Shown here: piece by piece, positions 51,138-60,123 of the stretch
How the letters are laid out: every line of letters starts with the position of its first letter
How positions within the stretch are numbered: the first letter of the stretch is position 1
Source: DASXHD01 sp038239005
GTDB taxonomy: Bacteria > Myxococcota_A > Polyangia > Polyangiales > Polyangiaceae
DNA: 64,000 nt
Direction of reading: 5' to 3'
Assembly: GCA_038239005.1 (NCBI GenBank)
Contig: JBBSFE010000001.1
Span: 118,714 to 182,713, forward strand
The notes under the pieces: model-generated
What the model was told of the DNA's origin: nothing
What the model saw: the letters and a program-made list of their open reading frames with translations, nothing else
Database searches by the model: none
Program-made: the position numbers and the translations under genes

Positions 51138-51956
51138 TCACGCTTCGTCGAGCGCTGCGCGGAGGCCGCGGATGAGGCGGGTGACGTCTGCAGTCGCGCT
51201 CGAGCCTTGCGGAGAGCGCATGGAAGATTCGCCCGCGCGGACGATCGCGGAGCCGACGACGACGCCATCGGCACCGGCAGCAGCGACGCGCGCTTTTTCC
51301 GGCGAGTCGATTCCAAACCCGACGACGACTGGCGCACCCGTTTCGCGGCGAAGCTCGGCGGCGCGCGCGCTTGCAAGCTCGAGCGGCGCTTGCCCCGACC
51401 CCGTGACGCCTGCCACGGAAACGTAATAGACGAAGCCTGCGCCGCCGGCGATGGCGGCCTTCGTCAGCGCAACGCGCTCGGGGCCGCTCGTCGGCGTGAG
51501 GAGCGGCACGAGCGACATGCCGTGACGCTTGCAGATTGCACGCAATGGCGCGGCCTCTTCCACGGGCAAATCGACGACGAGAAGGCCATCGATGCCGGCG
51601 TCTTTGGCTTGCTGCACGGTGCGCTCTTCGCCGTGAACGAAGATCGGGTTGTAGTACCCGAAGAGAAGCAGCGGCGCGGCCGTGCGTGCGCGGATTGCGC
51701 GTGCGGCATCGATCGATCGCACGAGGCCACCCCCCGCTTGGAGTGCACGCTCGCTCGCGCGCGCGATGATGGGCCCGTCGGCGGTGGGATCGGAAAACGG
51801 CACGCCAATCTCGAGCACGTCTGCGCCGGCTTCGGCGCACGCGACCGCGACGTCGATCGACGCCTGATACGAAGGGTCTCCCATGCAGACATACGCGACG
51901 AGAGCCTTGCGCTTCTTCGCGGCAAGCGCGCTCATCGTTTCATCGATGCGACTCAT
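51138..51956 (-). CDS. trpA: tryptophan synthase alpha chain
   Basis: A 272-residue TIM barrel that cleaves indole-3-glycerol phosphate. VLEIGVPFSDPTADGPIIAR carries the catalytic Glu and the family signature, FGYYNPIFVHG, DGLLVVDLPVEEA with the second catalytic Asp, and VVGFGIDSPEKA are all present. The ATG at 51956 overlaps the trpB stop (ATGA), giving the usual translational coupling. The rest of the trp operon is not in this window. Confidence 0.96.
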   Translation of the reverse strand: MSRIDETMSALAAKKRKALVAYVCMGDPSYQASIDVAVACAEAGADVLEIGVPFSDPTADGPIIARASERALQAGGGLVRSIDAARAIRARTAAPLLLFGYYNPIFVHGEERTVQQAKDAGIDGLLVVDLPVEEAAPLRAICKRHGMSLVPLLTPTSGPERVALTKAAIAGGAGFVYYVSVAGVTGSGQAPLELASARAAELRRETGAPVVVGFGIDSPEKARVAAAGADGVVVGSAIVRAGESSMRSPQGSSATADVTRLIRGLRAALDEA

Positions 51957-53143
51957 GTGAGCGCACCGAGGTAAGTTGCGAGGTCTTTGTCGCCGCGACC
52001 GGAGAGACACAGCGCGATCGTGACGGGGCGCTTTCGTTCGGACGACACGAGCGCTGCGATGTCGGAGACGCGCGCGAACGCGTGTGCGGTTTCGAGCGCC
52101 GGCAAGATGCCTTCCTTGCGCGTGAGAAGAGCCGCGGCGGCGAGCGCTTCGTCGTCGGTCGTGGAGACGTAGCGCGCACGCTTCGAGTCGCGAAGATATG
52201 CGTGCTCGGGGCCGACGCCGGGATAGTCGAGCCCGGCGCTGATCGAGTGCGCTTCTTGGATTTGCCCGCCGTCGTCGCAGAGGACGTAGCTCTTCGACCC
52301 GTGCAGCACGCCGATGCGACCCGCGCCGAGCGTCGCTGCGTGTTTGCCGGATGCGACGCCAGCGCCCGCGGCTTCGACTCCGAAAATCTCGACGGATGCG
52401 TCCGCCAAGAACGCGCGAAACATTCCGATCGCGTTGGAGCCGCCTCCAACGCACGCGACGATCGCGTCTGGTTTTGCGCCGACCGCAGCGAGCTGCGCGC
52501 GTGCCTCTTCACCGATGACGGACTGAAACGTCGCGACGAGCTCGGGATACGGATGGGGACCTGCCGCGCTGCCGATGCAATAGTGTGTGGTCGCGACGTT
52601 CGTGACCCAATCGCGGAGGGCCTCGTTCATCGCGTCTTTCAGCGTGCGCGAGCCCGACGTCACGGGGATGACGCGCGCGCCAAGAAGCCGCATGCGACCA
52701 ACGTTCGGCGCTTGCCGTGCGACGTCGACTTCGCCCATGAACACTTCACACGGAAGGCCGAGCAGCGCGCATGCCGTCGCCGTGGCGACGCCGTGTTGGC
52801 CCGCGCCCGTCTCGGCGATGATGCGCGTCTTGCCCATGGCGAGCGCGAGGAGGCATTGTCCGATGGCGTTGTTGATCTTGTGCGCGCCCGTGTGACAGAG
52901 GTCTTCGCGCTTCAAGTAAAGCGCGGCGAGCGTCTTTTCATTCGGATCGACCGCACGCGCGAACCGGTCGGCGCGCGTGAGCGGCGTGGGCCTTCCGACG
53001 TACGTCTCGAGCGCGTTGCGAAGGGTCTTCTGAAACTCGGCCGACGGGACGATGGTCTTGAACGCGTTCGTCAGCTCGTCGAGGGCTGGAACGAGAGTCT
53101 CGCTCACGTAGCGGCCGCCAAAATCGCCGAACCGACCGTCCAT
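51953..53143 (-). CDS. trpB: tryptophan synthase beta chain
   Basis: A 396-residue PLP enzyme joining indole and serine. The PLP Lys is in KREDLCHTGAHKINNAIGQC; ETGAGQHGVATATACALLGL, CVGGGSNAIGMFRAFL, and the C-terminal CLSGRGDKDLATY match TrpB1. The ATG at 53143 (MDGRFGDFGGRYVSETLVP) is the family start; the frame to 53305 covers the opposite-strand gene. Its upstream 61 bp separates it from a divergent secreted protein. Confidence 0.97.
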   Translation of the reverse strand: MDGRFGDFGGRYVSETLVPALDELTNAFKTIVPSAEFQKTLRNALETYVGRPTPLTRADRFARAVDPNEKTLAALYLKREDLCHTGAHKINNAIGQCLLALAMGKTRIIAETGAGQHGVATATACALLGLPCEVFMGEVDVARQAPNVGRMRLLGARVIPVTSGSRTLKDAMNEALRDWVTNVATTHYCIGSAAGPHPYPELVATFQSVIGEEARAQLAAVGAKPDAIVACVGGGSNAIGMFRAFLADASVEIFGVEAAGAGVASGKHAATLGAGRIGVLHGSKSYVLCDDGGQIQEAHSISAGLDYPGVGPEHAYLRDSKRARYVSTTDDEALAAAALLTRKEGILPALETAHAFARVSDIAALVSSERKRPVTIALCLSGRGDKDLATYLGALT

Positions 53144-53204
53144 CGCGACCGGGATACCACGTGAATGCCGCGAGCGCACCGCGCATCGGAAAACAAGGCG
53201 AACG

Positions 53205-53645
53205 ATGAAGAACGCAGGCCTCAAATTCGTGGCGTGCGCGCTCGTTCTCGTGCTCGCGCCGGCTGCAAAAGCGGACGTCGACGTGCGAGTCGAGGCGACC
53301 CACATGCTCTCGGCAATGGTCGGTGACGCCCAGCGCGTCGCGTCGCTCCTTCAAGGTGCGCGTGCCGCACGAGCACCAGGACCCATCAAATGCGTCGATG
53401 GATATCTCAGCCAGATCGACGCCGGTGTGAGGCACGGTCGCGATGACGTCGCCGACATTCGTTCGGCCACGGCCACCGGAGACGCAGCAACGGTGCAGCG
53501 CGCGCTCGGCTGGCTCTCGAGCCGTCGACAAGCCGCGCGTGCGGCCGCGCTCGCCGCGAATGGATGCATCAGCGGAACGGCAACACCAACGACCGGCACC
53601 GTCGTGCGCGTCATCGTCGATCGCCGCGTCGCTGGCCCAGAATAG
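53205..53645 (+). CDS. small secreted protein of unknown function
   Basis: A 146-residue protein with a signal peptide (MKNAGLKFVACALVLVLAPA ending in AKADV). The mature part is helical and Ala-rich (VDGYLSQIDAGVRHGRDDVA, TVQRALGWLSSRRQAARAAA) with two Cys that could pair. A purine stretch precedes the ATG at 53205. I cannot assign a family. It is divergent from trpB and ends 8 bp before the convergent crotonase. Confidence 0.7.
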   Translation: MKNAGLKFVACALVLVLAPAAKADVDVRVEATHMLSAMVGDAQRVASLLQGARAARAPGPIKCVDGYLSQIDAGVRHGRDDVADIRSATATGDAATVQRALGWLSSRRQAARAAALAANGCISGTATPTTGTVVRVIVDRRVAGPE

Positions 53646-53653
53646 AAACGGAA

Positions 53654-54415
53654 TCAGAAACGCGGCGGACGGCGCTCGAAGTAAGCGGTCATCGCCTCGG
53701 CATGCTCGGCGCTCGACCACGTGCGAATGAACGCTTCACGCTCGAGGGCGCGCGTGTGCGCGTAAAACGGAGCCTGCGCACTACGAAGTAGCGCTTTCGT
53801 TTCGGCGATGGCGATGCGCGCGCCCGATGCGATGTCCGCACACCACGCGTGCGCCGTGAGCACCGCCGAGTCCGCCTCGGACACGAAGTCCACGAGGCCG
53901 AGAGAGTGCGCTTCTGGCGCGGCGACCTCATGTGCTGTGAAGAGCAAGCGCGCCGACGTGCTCGGGCCAACGAGATTCACGAGACGCGGGAGTGTTCCCC
54001 ACGCGGTCGTCGCGCCCATACGGACTTGTTTGAAACAAATGCGCGCATTCGGATCGGCGATGCGCAGATCGCACGCGACCGCGAGCTCGGCTCCGCCGCC
54101 GATCGCAACGCCGCGAATCGCCGCGATCACCGGAAAAGCGAGCTCGCCGATGCGACGACACACGTACTCGCCTGCGTCGGTGAGAACGGCCGCGTCCGTC
54201 GGCGAGCCTTTGTCGCGTAGCTCGCGAAGATCTCCACCGGATGCGAACGCGTCGCCCGAGCCGGTGAGGATTGCGGCACGGATAGTTGGGTCGGAGCTCG
54301 CGTTCTCGATCGCAGCGCCGAGCTTTTGCAAGAGCTCCGCGCTGAGTGCGTTCTTCGCTTCGGGCCGGTCGAGCGTCCACACGACGACGGCATCTTGTCG
54401 GTCGATGCGCAGCAC
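53654..54415 (-). CDS. enoyl-CoA hydratase/isomerase family (crotonase) protein
   Basis: A 253-residue crotonase. The oxyanion-hole pattern AAILTGSGDAFASGGDL and the helix AIRGVAIGGGAELAVACDLR are present. The first catalytic Glu is retained in GGGAEL; the second position reads KQVRMGATTAWGT without Glu, a pattern shared with decarboxylase-type members. It may therefore be a decarboxylase or an isomerase rather than a hydratase. The substrate is an acyl-CoA. It lies 3 bp downstream of rimK on the same strand. Confidence 0.85.
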   Translation of the reverse strand: MLRIDRQDAVVVWTLDRPEAKNALSAELLQKLGAAIENASSDPTIRAAILTGSGDAFASGGDLRELRDKGSPTDAAVLTDAGEYVCRRIGELAFPVIAAIRGVAIGGGAELAVACDLRIADPNARICFKQVRMGATTAWGTLPRLVNLVGPSTSARLLFTAHEVAAPEAHSLGLVDFVSEADSAVLTAHAWCADIASGARIAIAETKALLRSAQAPFYAHTRALEREAFIRTWSSAEHAEAMTAYFERRPPRF

Positions 54416-54418
54416 CTT

Positions 54419-55375
54419 CTACGCGCTCTTGCGGCGCGCGCCGCTTCGCAGCCGTTGCGGCCGACGTTCGTGCTCGAGGGCGGGGTCACGTTTTTTCCGC
54501 TTCTTCTCCATCGTCTTCTCGGCGTGGCGAATGATGGCGCCCGCGACGTCGATGCCGCTCGTTCGCTCGATGCCTTCGAGCCCCGGCGAGCTGTTGATCT
54601 CGAGGATCTTCGGACCCTGGCGACTCTCGAGCATGTCGACGCCCGCGACCTCGAGACCCATGACCTTCGTCGCGGCGATCGCGGCCTGCGCGTAACGCGG
54701 CGCGAGTCGAACTTTCACGCCGAGGCCGCCGCGATGCAGGTTCGATCGAAACTCACCCGACTTGGCTTGCCGACGCATCGCAGCGACGACGCATCGGCCG
54801 ACGACAATCGCGCGGAGATCTCGCCCGCGTGATTCGCTGATGTACTCCTGGAGAATGATGTCCTGCCCCATGGCCCAGAGCGTCTCGAGGAGCGAGCTCA
54901 CGGCTTGCGGTGTCTCCGCGATCATCGTGCCGATGCCTTGCGCGCCTTGTTGGAGCTTCACGATTGCCGGCGTGCCGATGAGATTGAGCGCAACCGGAAC
55001 GGCGTCCGGCGTGCGCGCGCACACCGTGGTCGGAACGTCGATGTGCTTGCGCGTGAGGAGCTGCATCGCGCGGAGCTTGTCGCGCGAGCGTGCGATGGCT
55101 ATCGCCGTGTTGAGCACCGGCACGCCCATCATGTCGAACTGCCGAACGACCGCGAGACCGTAGTTGGTGATCGACGCGCCAATACGCGGAATCACCATGT
55201 CGGTCGGCGCCGCGGGTGCGTCTCCGAGATAGAGCGACGGGCGACCCTTCGAGACGACGATGTGAAAGTCGAGCGGGTCGGCGACGGTGACATCGTGGCC
55301 TCGAGCGCGCGCCGCCAGCACGAGACGGGCTGTCGAATAGAGTGACGCGTTGCGTGAGAGCAAAAGGAGGCGCAC
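54419..55375 (-). CDS. rimK: RimK-type ATP-grasp ligase
   Basis: A 318-residue ATP-grasp enzyme. RimK adds glutamates to the C-terminus of ribosomal protein S6, and related members ligate amino acids to other peptides. The ADP-binding ARSRDKLRAMQLLTRKHID, the Gly-rich lid IVKLQQGAQGIGTMIAETPQ, and metal-binding SRQGPKILEINSSPGLEGIE are all clear. A basic C-terminal tail (KKRKKRDPALEH) extends beyond typical RimK. The start is ATG 55375. It is followed closely by the crotonase. Confidence 0.88.
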   Translation of the reverse strand: MRLLLLSRNASLYSTARLVLAARARGHDVTVADPLDFHIVVSKGRPSLYLGDAPAAPTDMVIPRIGASITNYGLAVVRQFDMMGVPVLNTAIAIARSRDKLRAMQLLTRKHIDVPTTVCARTPDAVPVALNLIGTPAIVKLQQGAQGIGTMIAETPQAVSSLLETLWAMGQDIILQEYISESRGRDLRAIVVGRCVVAAMRRQAKSGEFRSNLHRGGLGVKVRLAPRYAQAAIAATKVMGLEVAGVDMLESRQGPKILEINSSPGLEGIERTSGIDVAGAIIRHAEKTMEKKRKKRDPALEHERRPQRLRSGARRKSA

Positions 55376-55438
55376 GGCGAGCGCGAAGCTATCGGGAGTT
55401 TCGGCGCGACCGCAAGAGGCCCGGGGCGCGCGAAAACT

Positions 55439-55519
55439 TCAGGGGTGCGGAAAGAAATACGCGATGGCGATGGCGCCCGCCGCAATGATGCGGAGAACAT
55501 GATGGGCTCGTGGGCTCAT
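55439..55519 (-). CDS. possible 26-residue hydrophobic microprotein
   Basis: MSPRAHHVLRIIAAGAIAIA then YFFPHP: a short N-terminal basic part and one predicted membrane span. AGGAAG is present 2-7 bases upstream of the ATG on the coding strand. It lies 63 bp upstream of rimK. Too short for family assignment; only the ribosome-binding site and single-span pattern support it. Confidence 0.4.
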   Translation of the reverse strand: MSPRAHHVLRIIAAGAIAIAYFFPHP

Positions 55520-55629
55520 GACTCTTCCTAGAGCAGGTCGCGTGCCAAACCGAAAACACCGCAAAACGAGCACCTCGACCGGAGACGAGCGTGTCACCCA
55601 TGACACGGCGGGGTAAGCTAGCCCACGAC

Positions 55630-56568
55630 ATGCCCGTGCCCGAAGAGCTCGAACTGCCACCGCTCGATGGCGCGTCGGAAGAAGTAGATCCGTCGGCTGA
55701 AGACGATCTCTCGATGGGCGATGACGCAAACCCCTACGACGACGCCACCGGCGACGACGACGACTTCGTAGAAAAGCTCGACACCAGCCACGAACCCAGC
55801 GCGCTCGGTGATGACGCCGCAGGTCTCATGGGAGGGGAGGGCGACGCCCTCGAAGACGCCCCCGGCGAAACCATGATCGGAGACGAAGACGCACCCGGCG
55901 TCGCAGGCGAAGACTTCGGATTGATCGACACCGGCGACAGCGTTCGCGATGGCGGCGAAGAGGGTCTCGGCACGCCGGAGCCCGAGCTCCGCGTCGAAGA
56001 TCTTCCGCGGCTCGACGAAGGCGGTGACGACGATCTCTCGATCGAGGACGGCAACGACGTCGTCGTTGCATCGAATGATTTGCGCTGGGACGATCGCGGC
56101 TTCGAGCGTGCGGTTGCGCGGCCCATCGGTCACGTCACGCGCATTCGCTTGCGCGGCGGCATCGAGGTCGCGCTCGAAGATGGCTCGGTGCTGCGCTCGG
56201 TCGACGGCGGCGCGACGTTTTTCAGCGCCGACCATGTCTCGGAAGACGACGAAGCCATCCTCACACGCGGCCGAGCACGCGCGCTTCTTCGCGAGGGCGT
56301 CGGCGTTCTCCGCGCCATCGACGACGGGCCTCTCACGCTCGTGGAAGCAACGGCCGCGGCCACGGCGTTCACGCTCTTGGACGACGGCAGCCTCATTGCC
56401 GCGATCGACGGTCCCGAGCGTTCGCGCCTCGTGTGCGTCGGCGTCGACGGCATCGCCACGGTCGTCGCCGAAGAAGAGAGCCCCATCGAAGCGCTCGCGG
56501 CCGAGCCACGAACGGGCCTCGTGTGGGCGGGCGGCGCGTTCGGGCTCATTGCATTTCGGAGAGCATGA
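55630..56568 (+). CDS. acidic protein with propeller-like C-terminus
   Basis: A 312-residue protein from ATG 55630 (MPVPEELELPPLDG). The first ~150 residues are very rich in Asp/Glu/Gly and probably disordered (DDATGDDDDFVEKLD, GGDDDLSIEDGND). The C-terminal half consists of short beta units (IGHVTRIRLRGGIEVALEDG, SVLRSVDGGATFFSADHVSE, LVCVGVDGIATVVAEEESPI) resembling two or three blades of a YncE/PQQ-type propeller. No signal peptide. Function unknown. The stop overlaps lysC by 4 bp (ATGA). Confidence 0.72.
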   Translation: MPVPEELELPPLDGASEEVDPSAEDDLSMGDDANPYDDATGDDDDFVEKLDTSHEPSALGDDAAGLMGGEGDALEDAPGETMIGDEDAPGVAGEDFGLIDTGDSVRDGGEEGLGTPEPELRVEDLPRLDEGGDDDLSIEDGNDVVVASNDLRWDDRGFERAVARPIGHVTRIRLRGGIEVALEDGSVLRSVDGGATFFSADHVSEDDEAILTRGRARALLREGVGVLRAIDDGPLTLVEATAAATAFTLLDDGSLIAAIDGPERSRLVCVGVDGIATVVAEEESPIEALAAEPRTGLVWAGGAFGLIAFRRA

Positions 56569-57716
56569 GCATCGTCGTCCAGAAATACGGCGGCTCATCG
56601 GTCGCGGACGTGGAGAAGCTCGGGCTCGTCGCAGACAAAGTGGTGGCGACGCGTCGCCAAGGGCACGACGTCGTGGTCGTCGTCAGCGCGATGGGAAAAA
56701 CCACGGACGAGCTCATTGCGCTCGCCAAGCGCGTCGCGAAAGATCCTCATCGTAGAGAGCTCGACATGCTGGTCACCACCGGTGAGCGCGTGTCGATGGC
56801 GCTTCTCGCGATCGCCATTCACGCGCGCGGGTGCGATGCCATCAGCTTCACGGGGAGCCAATCCGGCATCATCACGAACGATCGCCACTTCGACGCACGC
56901 ATCATCGAAGTGCGTCCACACCGAATCGAAGACGAGCTTTCGCGCGGCCGCATCGTCATCGTCGCTGGCTATCAAGGCATGAGCTACAAACGCGAGATCA
57001 CGACGCTCGGCCGCGGCGGCTCCGACACCACCGCAGTCGCGCTCGCCGCAGCACTCTCCGCCGAACGGTGCGAAATCTACAGCGATGTCGACGGCGTTTA
57101 TTCCGCCGATCCACGCGTCGTCAGCGACGCAACGCATTTGCCGGAAATCGACCTCGCGATGCTCCAAGAAATGGCGGAGTCGGGCGCGAAGGTGCTCAAC
57201 GCGCAAGCTGTCGAATGGGCGCGCCGTCAGAAGATCACGATCTTTGCACGCAAGACGTCTGATCCCGAGGGCGCGAAAGAAACCATCGCGCGTGAAGACG
57301 CCGTGACGCGCGCACGCGCAGTGACATCGATGGACCGCGTTGCGTTCGCGACCTTCGCGGCAGCCGAGATGGCATTCGTGCTTGGCGCGCTCTCGGAAAT
57401 GGATTTGCCGATCATCGACGGCACGATGACCTCGTGCGTGATCCCGCTCCTGAATTTGCCCGACTGGGACAAGCGCCGCGCCGCGCTCGAGTCACGCCTC
57501 GGGACGCGCGCCGGCGTTCGCGAGGGGTGCGCGGTCGTCAGCGTCGTGGGTGATGGGCTCTCGAGCGGGGCCCTGCGGTTCATCGAAGCGCTCGTTGGTT
57601 GCGAAGCCAAGGTCGAGTCCATCGTCGCAGGACCGCTTCGGATTTCGGCCGTCGTGCCCGCCGAGCGCGTGGGCGACGCACAGCGCGCCTTGCACGCCGC
57701 CTTCGTCCCGGGCTAA
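56565..57716 (+). CDS. lysC: aspartate kinase
   Basis: A 383-residue aspartokinase, phosphorylating Asp for Lys, Met and Thr synthesis. VQKYGGSSVADVEKL, LVTTGERVSMALLAIAI, FTGSQSGIITNDRHFDARI, LGRGGSDTTAVALAAALSAE and YSDVDGVYSADPRVV form the catalytic domain. Two C-terminal ACT domains are expected; the first is shorter than usual (TMTSCVIPLLNLPD), and the second (VREGCAVVSVVGDGLSSGAL) is intact, so allosteric control by Lys or Thr is likely but not certain. The ATG overlaps the upstream stop. Confidence 0.94.
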   Translation: MSIVVQKYGGSSVADVEKLGLVADKVVATRRQGHDVVVVVSAMGKTTDELIALAKRVAKDPHRRELDMLVTTGERVSMALLAIAIHARGCDAISFTGSQSGIITNDRHFDARIIEVRPHRIEDELSRGRIVIVAGYQGMSYKREITTLGRGGSDTTAVALAAALSAERCEIYSDVDGVYSADPRVVSDATHLPEIDLAMLQEMAESGAKVLNAQAVEWARRQKITIFARKTSDPEGAKETIAREDAVTRARAVTSMDRVAFATFAAAEMAFVLGALSEMDLPIIDGTMTSCVIPLLNLPDWDKRRAALESRLGTRAGVREGCAVVSVVGDGLSSGALRFIEALVGCEAKVESIVAGPLRISAVVPAERVGDAQRALHAAFVPG

Positions 57717-57731
57717 GTCCCGCTGTCGCAA

Positions 57732-58631
57732 GTGGCCGCTAACAAGAAGAAGAAGTCCGCCGCGAAGGTGCAGCAGGAGCTGCGCGATCTCGCCAAGCCC
57801 ACCGGTAACCCGGGCGCCGACATGAAAAAGCTCTACCTGCGCGCAGGGGGCTTGGTCGCCATTGGGTGGGTGGTGGCGGCGATCGCAACGGTGTACACGC
57901 ACACGCGCTGGCCGCTGCTCATCGCGGGCGTCGTGACGCTCGGCGTCGCGGGCGCGGGCATCTGGATGATTCGCTACGTGCGAAAGTCCGAAGCGCTCGG
58001 CGCCATCCTCCGAAGCGCGGACACCGATCAGGGTCGGAAGGACGCCCTCAAGAAGCTCGAAACGGATTTCAAAAAAGGCGACGTGCAAGCGACGATCGCG
58101 CGCGCCCAGCTCGAGATGCAAGAAGACCCCCGCGTCGCGCTCGAGACACTCGAAGGTGTCGAGCTATCGAAGCAGCTCGCGCCGGTGGCCGATCAAGTGC
58201 GTGCGCTTCGTGCGTCGATTCACTTGTCGCTCGGCGAGGCGCAAAAGGCCCGCGTGCTCGCCGATGCGCTCGAGCTCGGCAAGCAGCAAGAGCCCAAGAC
58301 GCGCGCGATGTTCGCGGCCGTTGCGAGCGAAGCGTGGGCGCGCACGGGCAACGGAAAAAGGGCGCTCGAGATGCTTGAGCTCTTCGACCCCGAAGCCGAC
58401 GACATGGGCGAGATGCGCATCCAAATGCTGCGTGCGCGTGCGTTCGCGTACGCATCGACCGGCGACATGAAGGGCGCAGAGCGAACGCTACGAAAGCTCG
58501 CCGACACGAACGTGAACTTGCTCGCGATGTTCATCGGCAAGAAAATCCACCCGCTGCTCGAGCGCGCCGCGAAGAATCTATTGATGCGATCGGGCGCGGT
58601 GCCGCGCAAGATGGTCACGAAGCGTATGTAG
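57732..58631 (+). CDS. membrane protein with TPR-like cytoplasmic domain
   Basis: A 299-residue protein from GTG 57732. A Lys-rich N-terminus (NKKKKSAAKVQQEL) is followed by two membrane spans (GGLVAIGWVVAAIATVYTH and LLIAGVVTLGVAGAGIWMI) and a helical region with TPR character (ARAQLEMQEDPRVALETLEG, ALRASIHLSLGEAQKARVLA, AKNLLMRSGAVPRKMV). It may scaffold a complex at the inner membrane. Function unknown. It overlaps the convergent MocR gene by 17 bp. Confidence 0.75.
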   Translation: MAANKKKKSAAKVQQELRDLAKPTGNPGADMKKLYLRAGGLVAIGWVVAAIATVYTHTRWPLLIAGVVTLGVAGAGIWMIRYVRKSEALGAILRSADTDQGRKDALKKLETDFKKGDVQATIARAQLEMQEDPRVALETLEGVELSKQLAPVADQVRALRASIHLSLGEAQKARVLADALELGKQQEPKTRAMFAAVASEAWARTGNGKRALEMLELFDPEADDMGEMRIQMLRARAFAYASTGDMKGAERTLRKLADTNVNLLAMFIGKKIHPLLERAAKNLLMRSGAVPRKMVTKRM

Positions 58632-60063
58632 CTGCGAGGCGGGTGACCGCTTCGCGTATTTTGGCCGGGTCGAGCGGCGCGAATCCAAGACGAAGGCGCG
58701 GCTCGGCGCGGCCCTCGAACGTGAAGCGTCGTGCGGTCTGCACGAGCACGCCGCGTTGCTCGGCTCGCGCGGCCCAAGCATCGACGTCGGTCTTCGAGGG
58801 GGCGCGTGCCCAAATCGCGAGGCCTCCTTTCGGAATTTCGAATGAGAGCATCGGCAGCTTCTCAGTGACCGCGGTTGCGAGCACGTCGCGGCGCTCGAGG
58901 TAGAGGCGTCGCATCTTTCGGACGTGGCGCGCGAGAAGCCCATCTTCGACGAGCTCGGCGACGGCGCGCTCGACGGCGAGATCGCCCTGACGATCGACGA
59001 GCACACGAAGCGCCGCCGCGCGTTCGAGCACCGCACGCGGTGCCACGAGAAATCCTATGCGAAGGCCAGGAGCGAGCACCTTCGAGAGTGTGCCTACGTA
59101 AATCACACACGAGCCGTCGTCGGTGCTTGCGAGTGGCAAAGTCGGCCGGCCCTCGTAGTGGAACTCGTGATCGTAGTCGTCCTCGATGATTGCGAAGCCG
59201 GCGCGCTTCGCTAGAGCGAGAAGCGCGAGTCGCCGCGCGGCTGGGAGAGTGACCGTCGTCGGGTATTGATGGTGCGGCGTCACATACACCGCGCGCACCT
59301 TGCGACGCGATGCGAGCGCGGCGAGTGTGTCCACGCGGATGCCGCTTGCGTCGACCGGGATGGGCGCAAGCTCCGCGCCCGCGATTCGAAACGCTTCCCA
59401 TGCCGGGCGATACCCATACGACTCGACCGCCACGAGATCGCCAGGCGCGAGCACCGTGCGCGCTGCGAGATAGAGCGCCATCTGGCTGCCGCGCGTCACG
59501 AGCACGTCGTCTTCGGACACCACGACGCCGCGCGCGTGCGCCAAGAGCGTCGCGAGGGCGCGCCGCAAACGAGCGTCGCCGCGCGCATCGCCATAACCGA
59601 GAAGCTCGCCCGCGTTTCGCGCGAGCGCCCGACGAAATGCGCGTGCGAGCTCCGCGTGCGGCACCGCGCGCACGTCGGGCAAACCGCCGAGAAGCGGGTA
59701 GGGCGCGCGCGTCACCGAGGGCCACGGCGTGTGGCTCGGCACGACGCCGCGTAGCTCGAATGCAGCCTTCGCATTTGCGCGCGGCTTCTTCGAGACAGCC
59801 CGCAGGTGCTCGGGCAAGGCGCGGCTCACGAACGTTCCGCGCGCGGCCGTCGTCTCGATCCAGCCTTCGAGCTTGAGCTCCGCCATCGCCGCGAGCACCG
59901 TGTTGCGATTGACACCTGCGGACACCGCGATCTCGCGGCTTCCCGGAAGTGCGTCGCCGGGCCGCAGCCGGCCGGCCTGAATCGCATCGGATACCGCGCG
60001 CGCGATCGCCAAAAAACGCGGCCCGTCGCTCGGTGCGTCGATGGGGAACGTCACGGGACGCAT
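58615..60063 (-). CDS. MocR/PdxR-type GntR regulator with aminotransferase-like domain
   Basis: A 482-residue regulator. An N-terminal GntR winged helix (AIARAVSDAIQAGRLRPGDA, LPGSREIAVSAGVNRNTVLA) is joined to a fold-type I aminotransferase-like domain. The PLP Lys is in YVGTLSKVLAPGLRIGF, with IIEDDYDHEFHYEGRP and YGYRPAWEAFRIAGA. MocR proteins sense PLP or amino-acid aldimines. The divergent neighbour is a PNPOx-family protein, which suggests a vitamin B6-linked regulon of the PdxR/TauR/GabR kind. The start is ATG 60063 next to the symmetric operator at 60068-60118. Confidence 0.92.
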   Translation of the reverse strand: MRPVTFPIDAPSDGPRFLAIARAVSDAIQAGRLRPGDALPGSREIAVSAGVNRNTVLAAMAELKLEGWIETTAARGTFVSRALPEHLRAVSKKPRANAKAAFELRGVVPSHTPWPSVTRAPYPLLGGLPDVRAVPHAELARAFRRALARNAGELLGYGDARGDARLRRALATLLAHARGVVVSEDDVLVTRGSQMALYLAARTVLAPGDLVAVESYGYRPAWEAFRIAGAELAPIPVDASGIRVDTLAALASRRKVRAVYVTPHHQYPTTVTLPAARRLALLALAKRAGFAIIEDDYDHEFHYEGRPTLPLASTDDGSCVIYVGTLSKVLAPGLRIGFLVAPRAVLERAAALRVLVDRQGDLAVERAVAELVEDGLLARHVRKMRRLYLERRDVLATAVTEKLPMLSFEIPKGGLAIWARAPSKTDVDAWAARAEQRGVLVQTARRFTFEGRAEPRLRLGFAPLDPAKIREAVTRLAATYAS

Positions 60064-60067
60064 GGGT

Positions 60068-60118
60068 AAACTGGCCTAGCCAATATGTACAATCTGGTAC
60101 TTCGCACTAGGCCAGTTT
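60068..60118. promoter_or_regulatory. MocR operator: inverted 12-bp pair plus internal half-site
   Basis: AAACTGGCCTAG at 60068-60079 is matched exactly as its reverse complement at 60107-60118. Between them AATCTGGTAC (60091-60100) is a third, imperfect copy in direct orientation to the first. GntR/MocR regulators often bind such a mix of direct and inverted CTGG half-sites. It lies in the 60-bp gap between the divergent genes and is likely an autoregulated, shared control site. Confidence 0.7.
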
Positions 60119-60123
60119 GCGCC

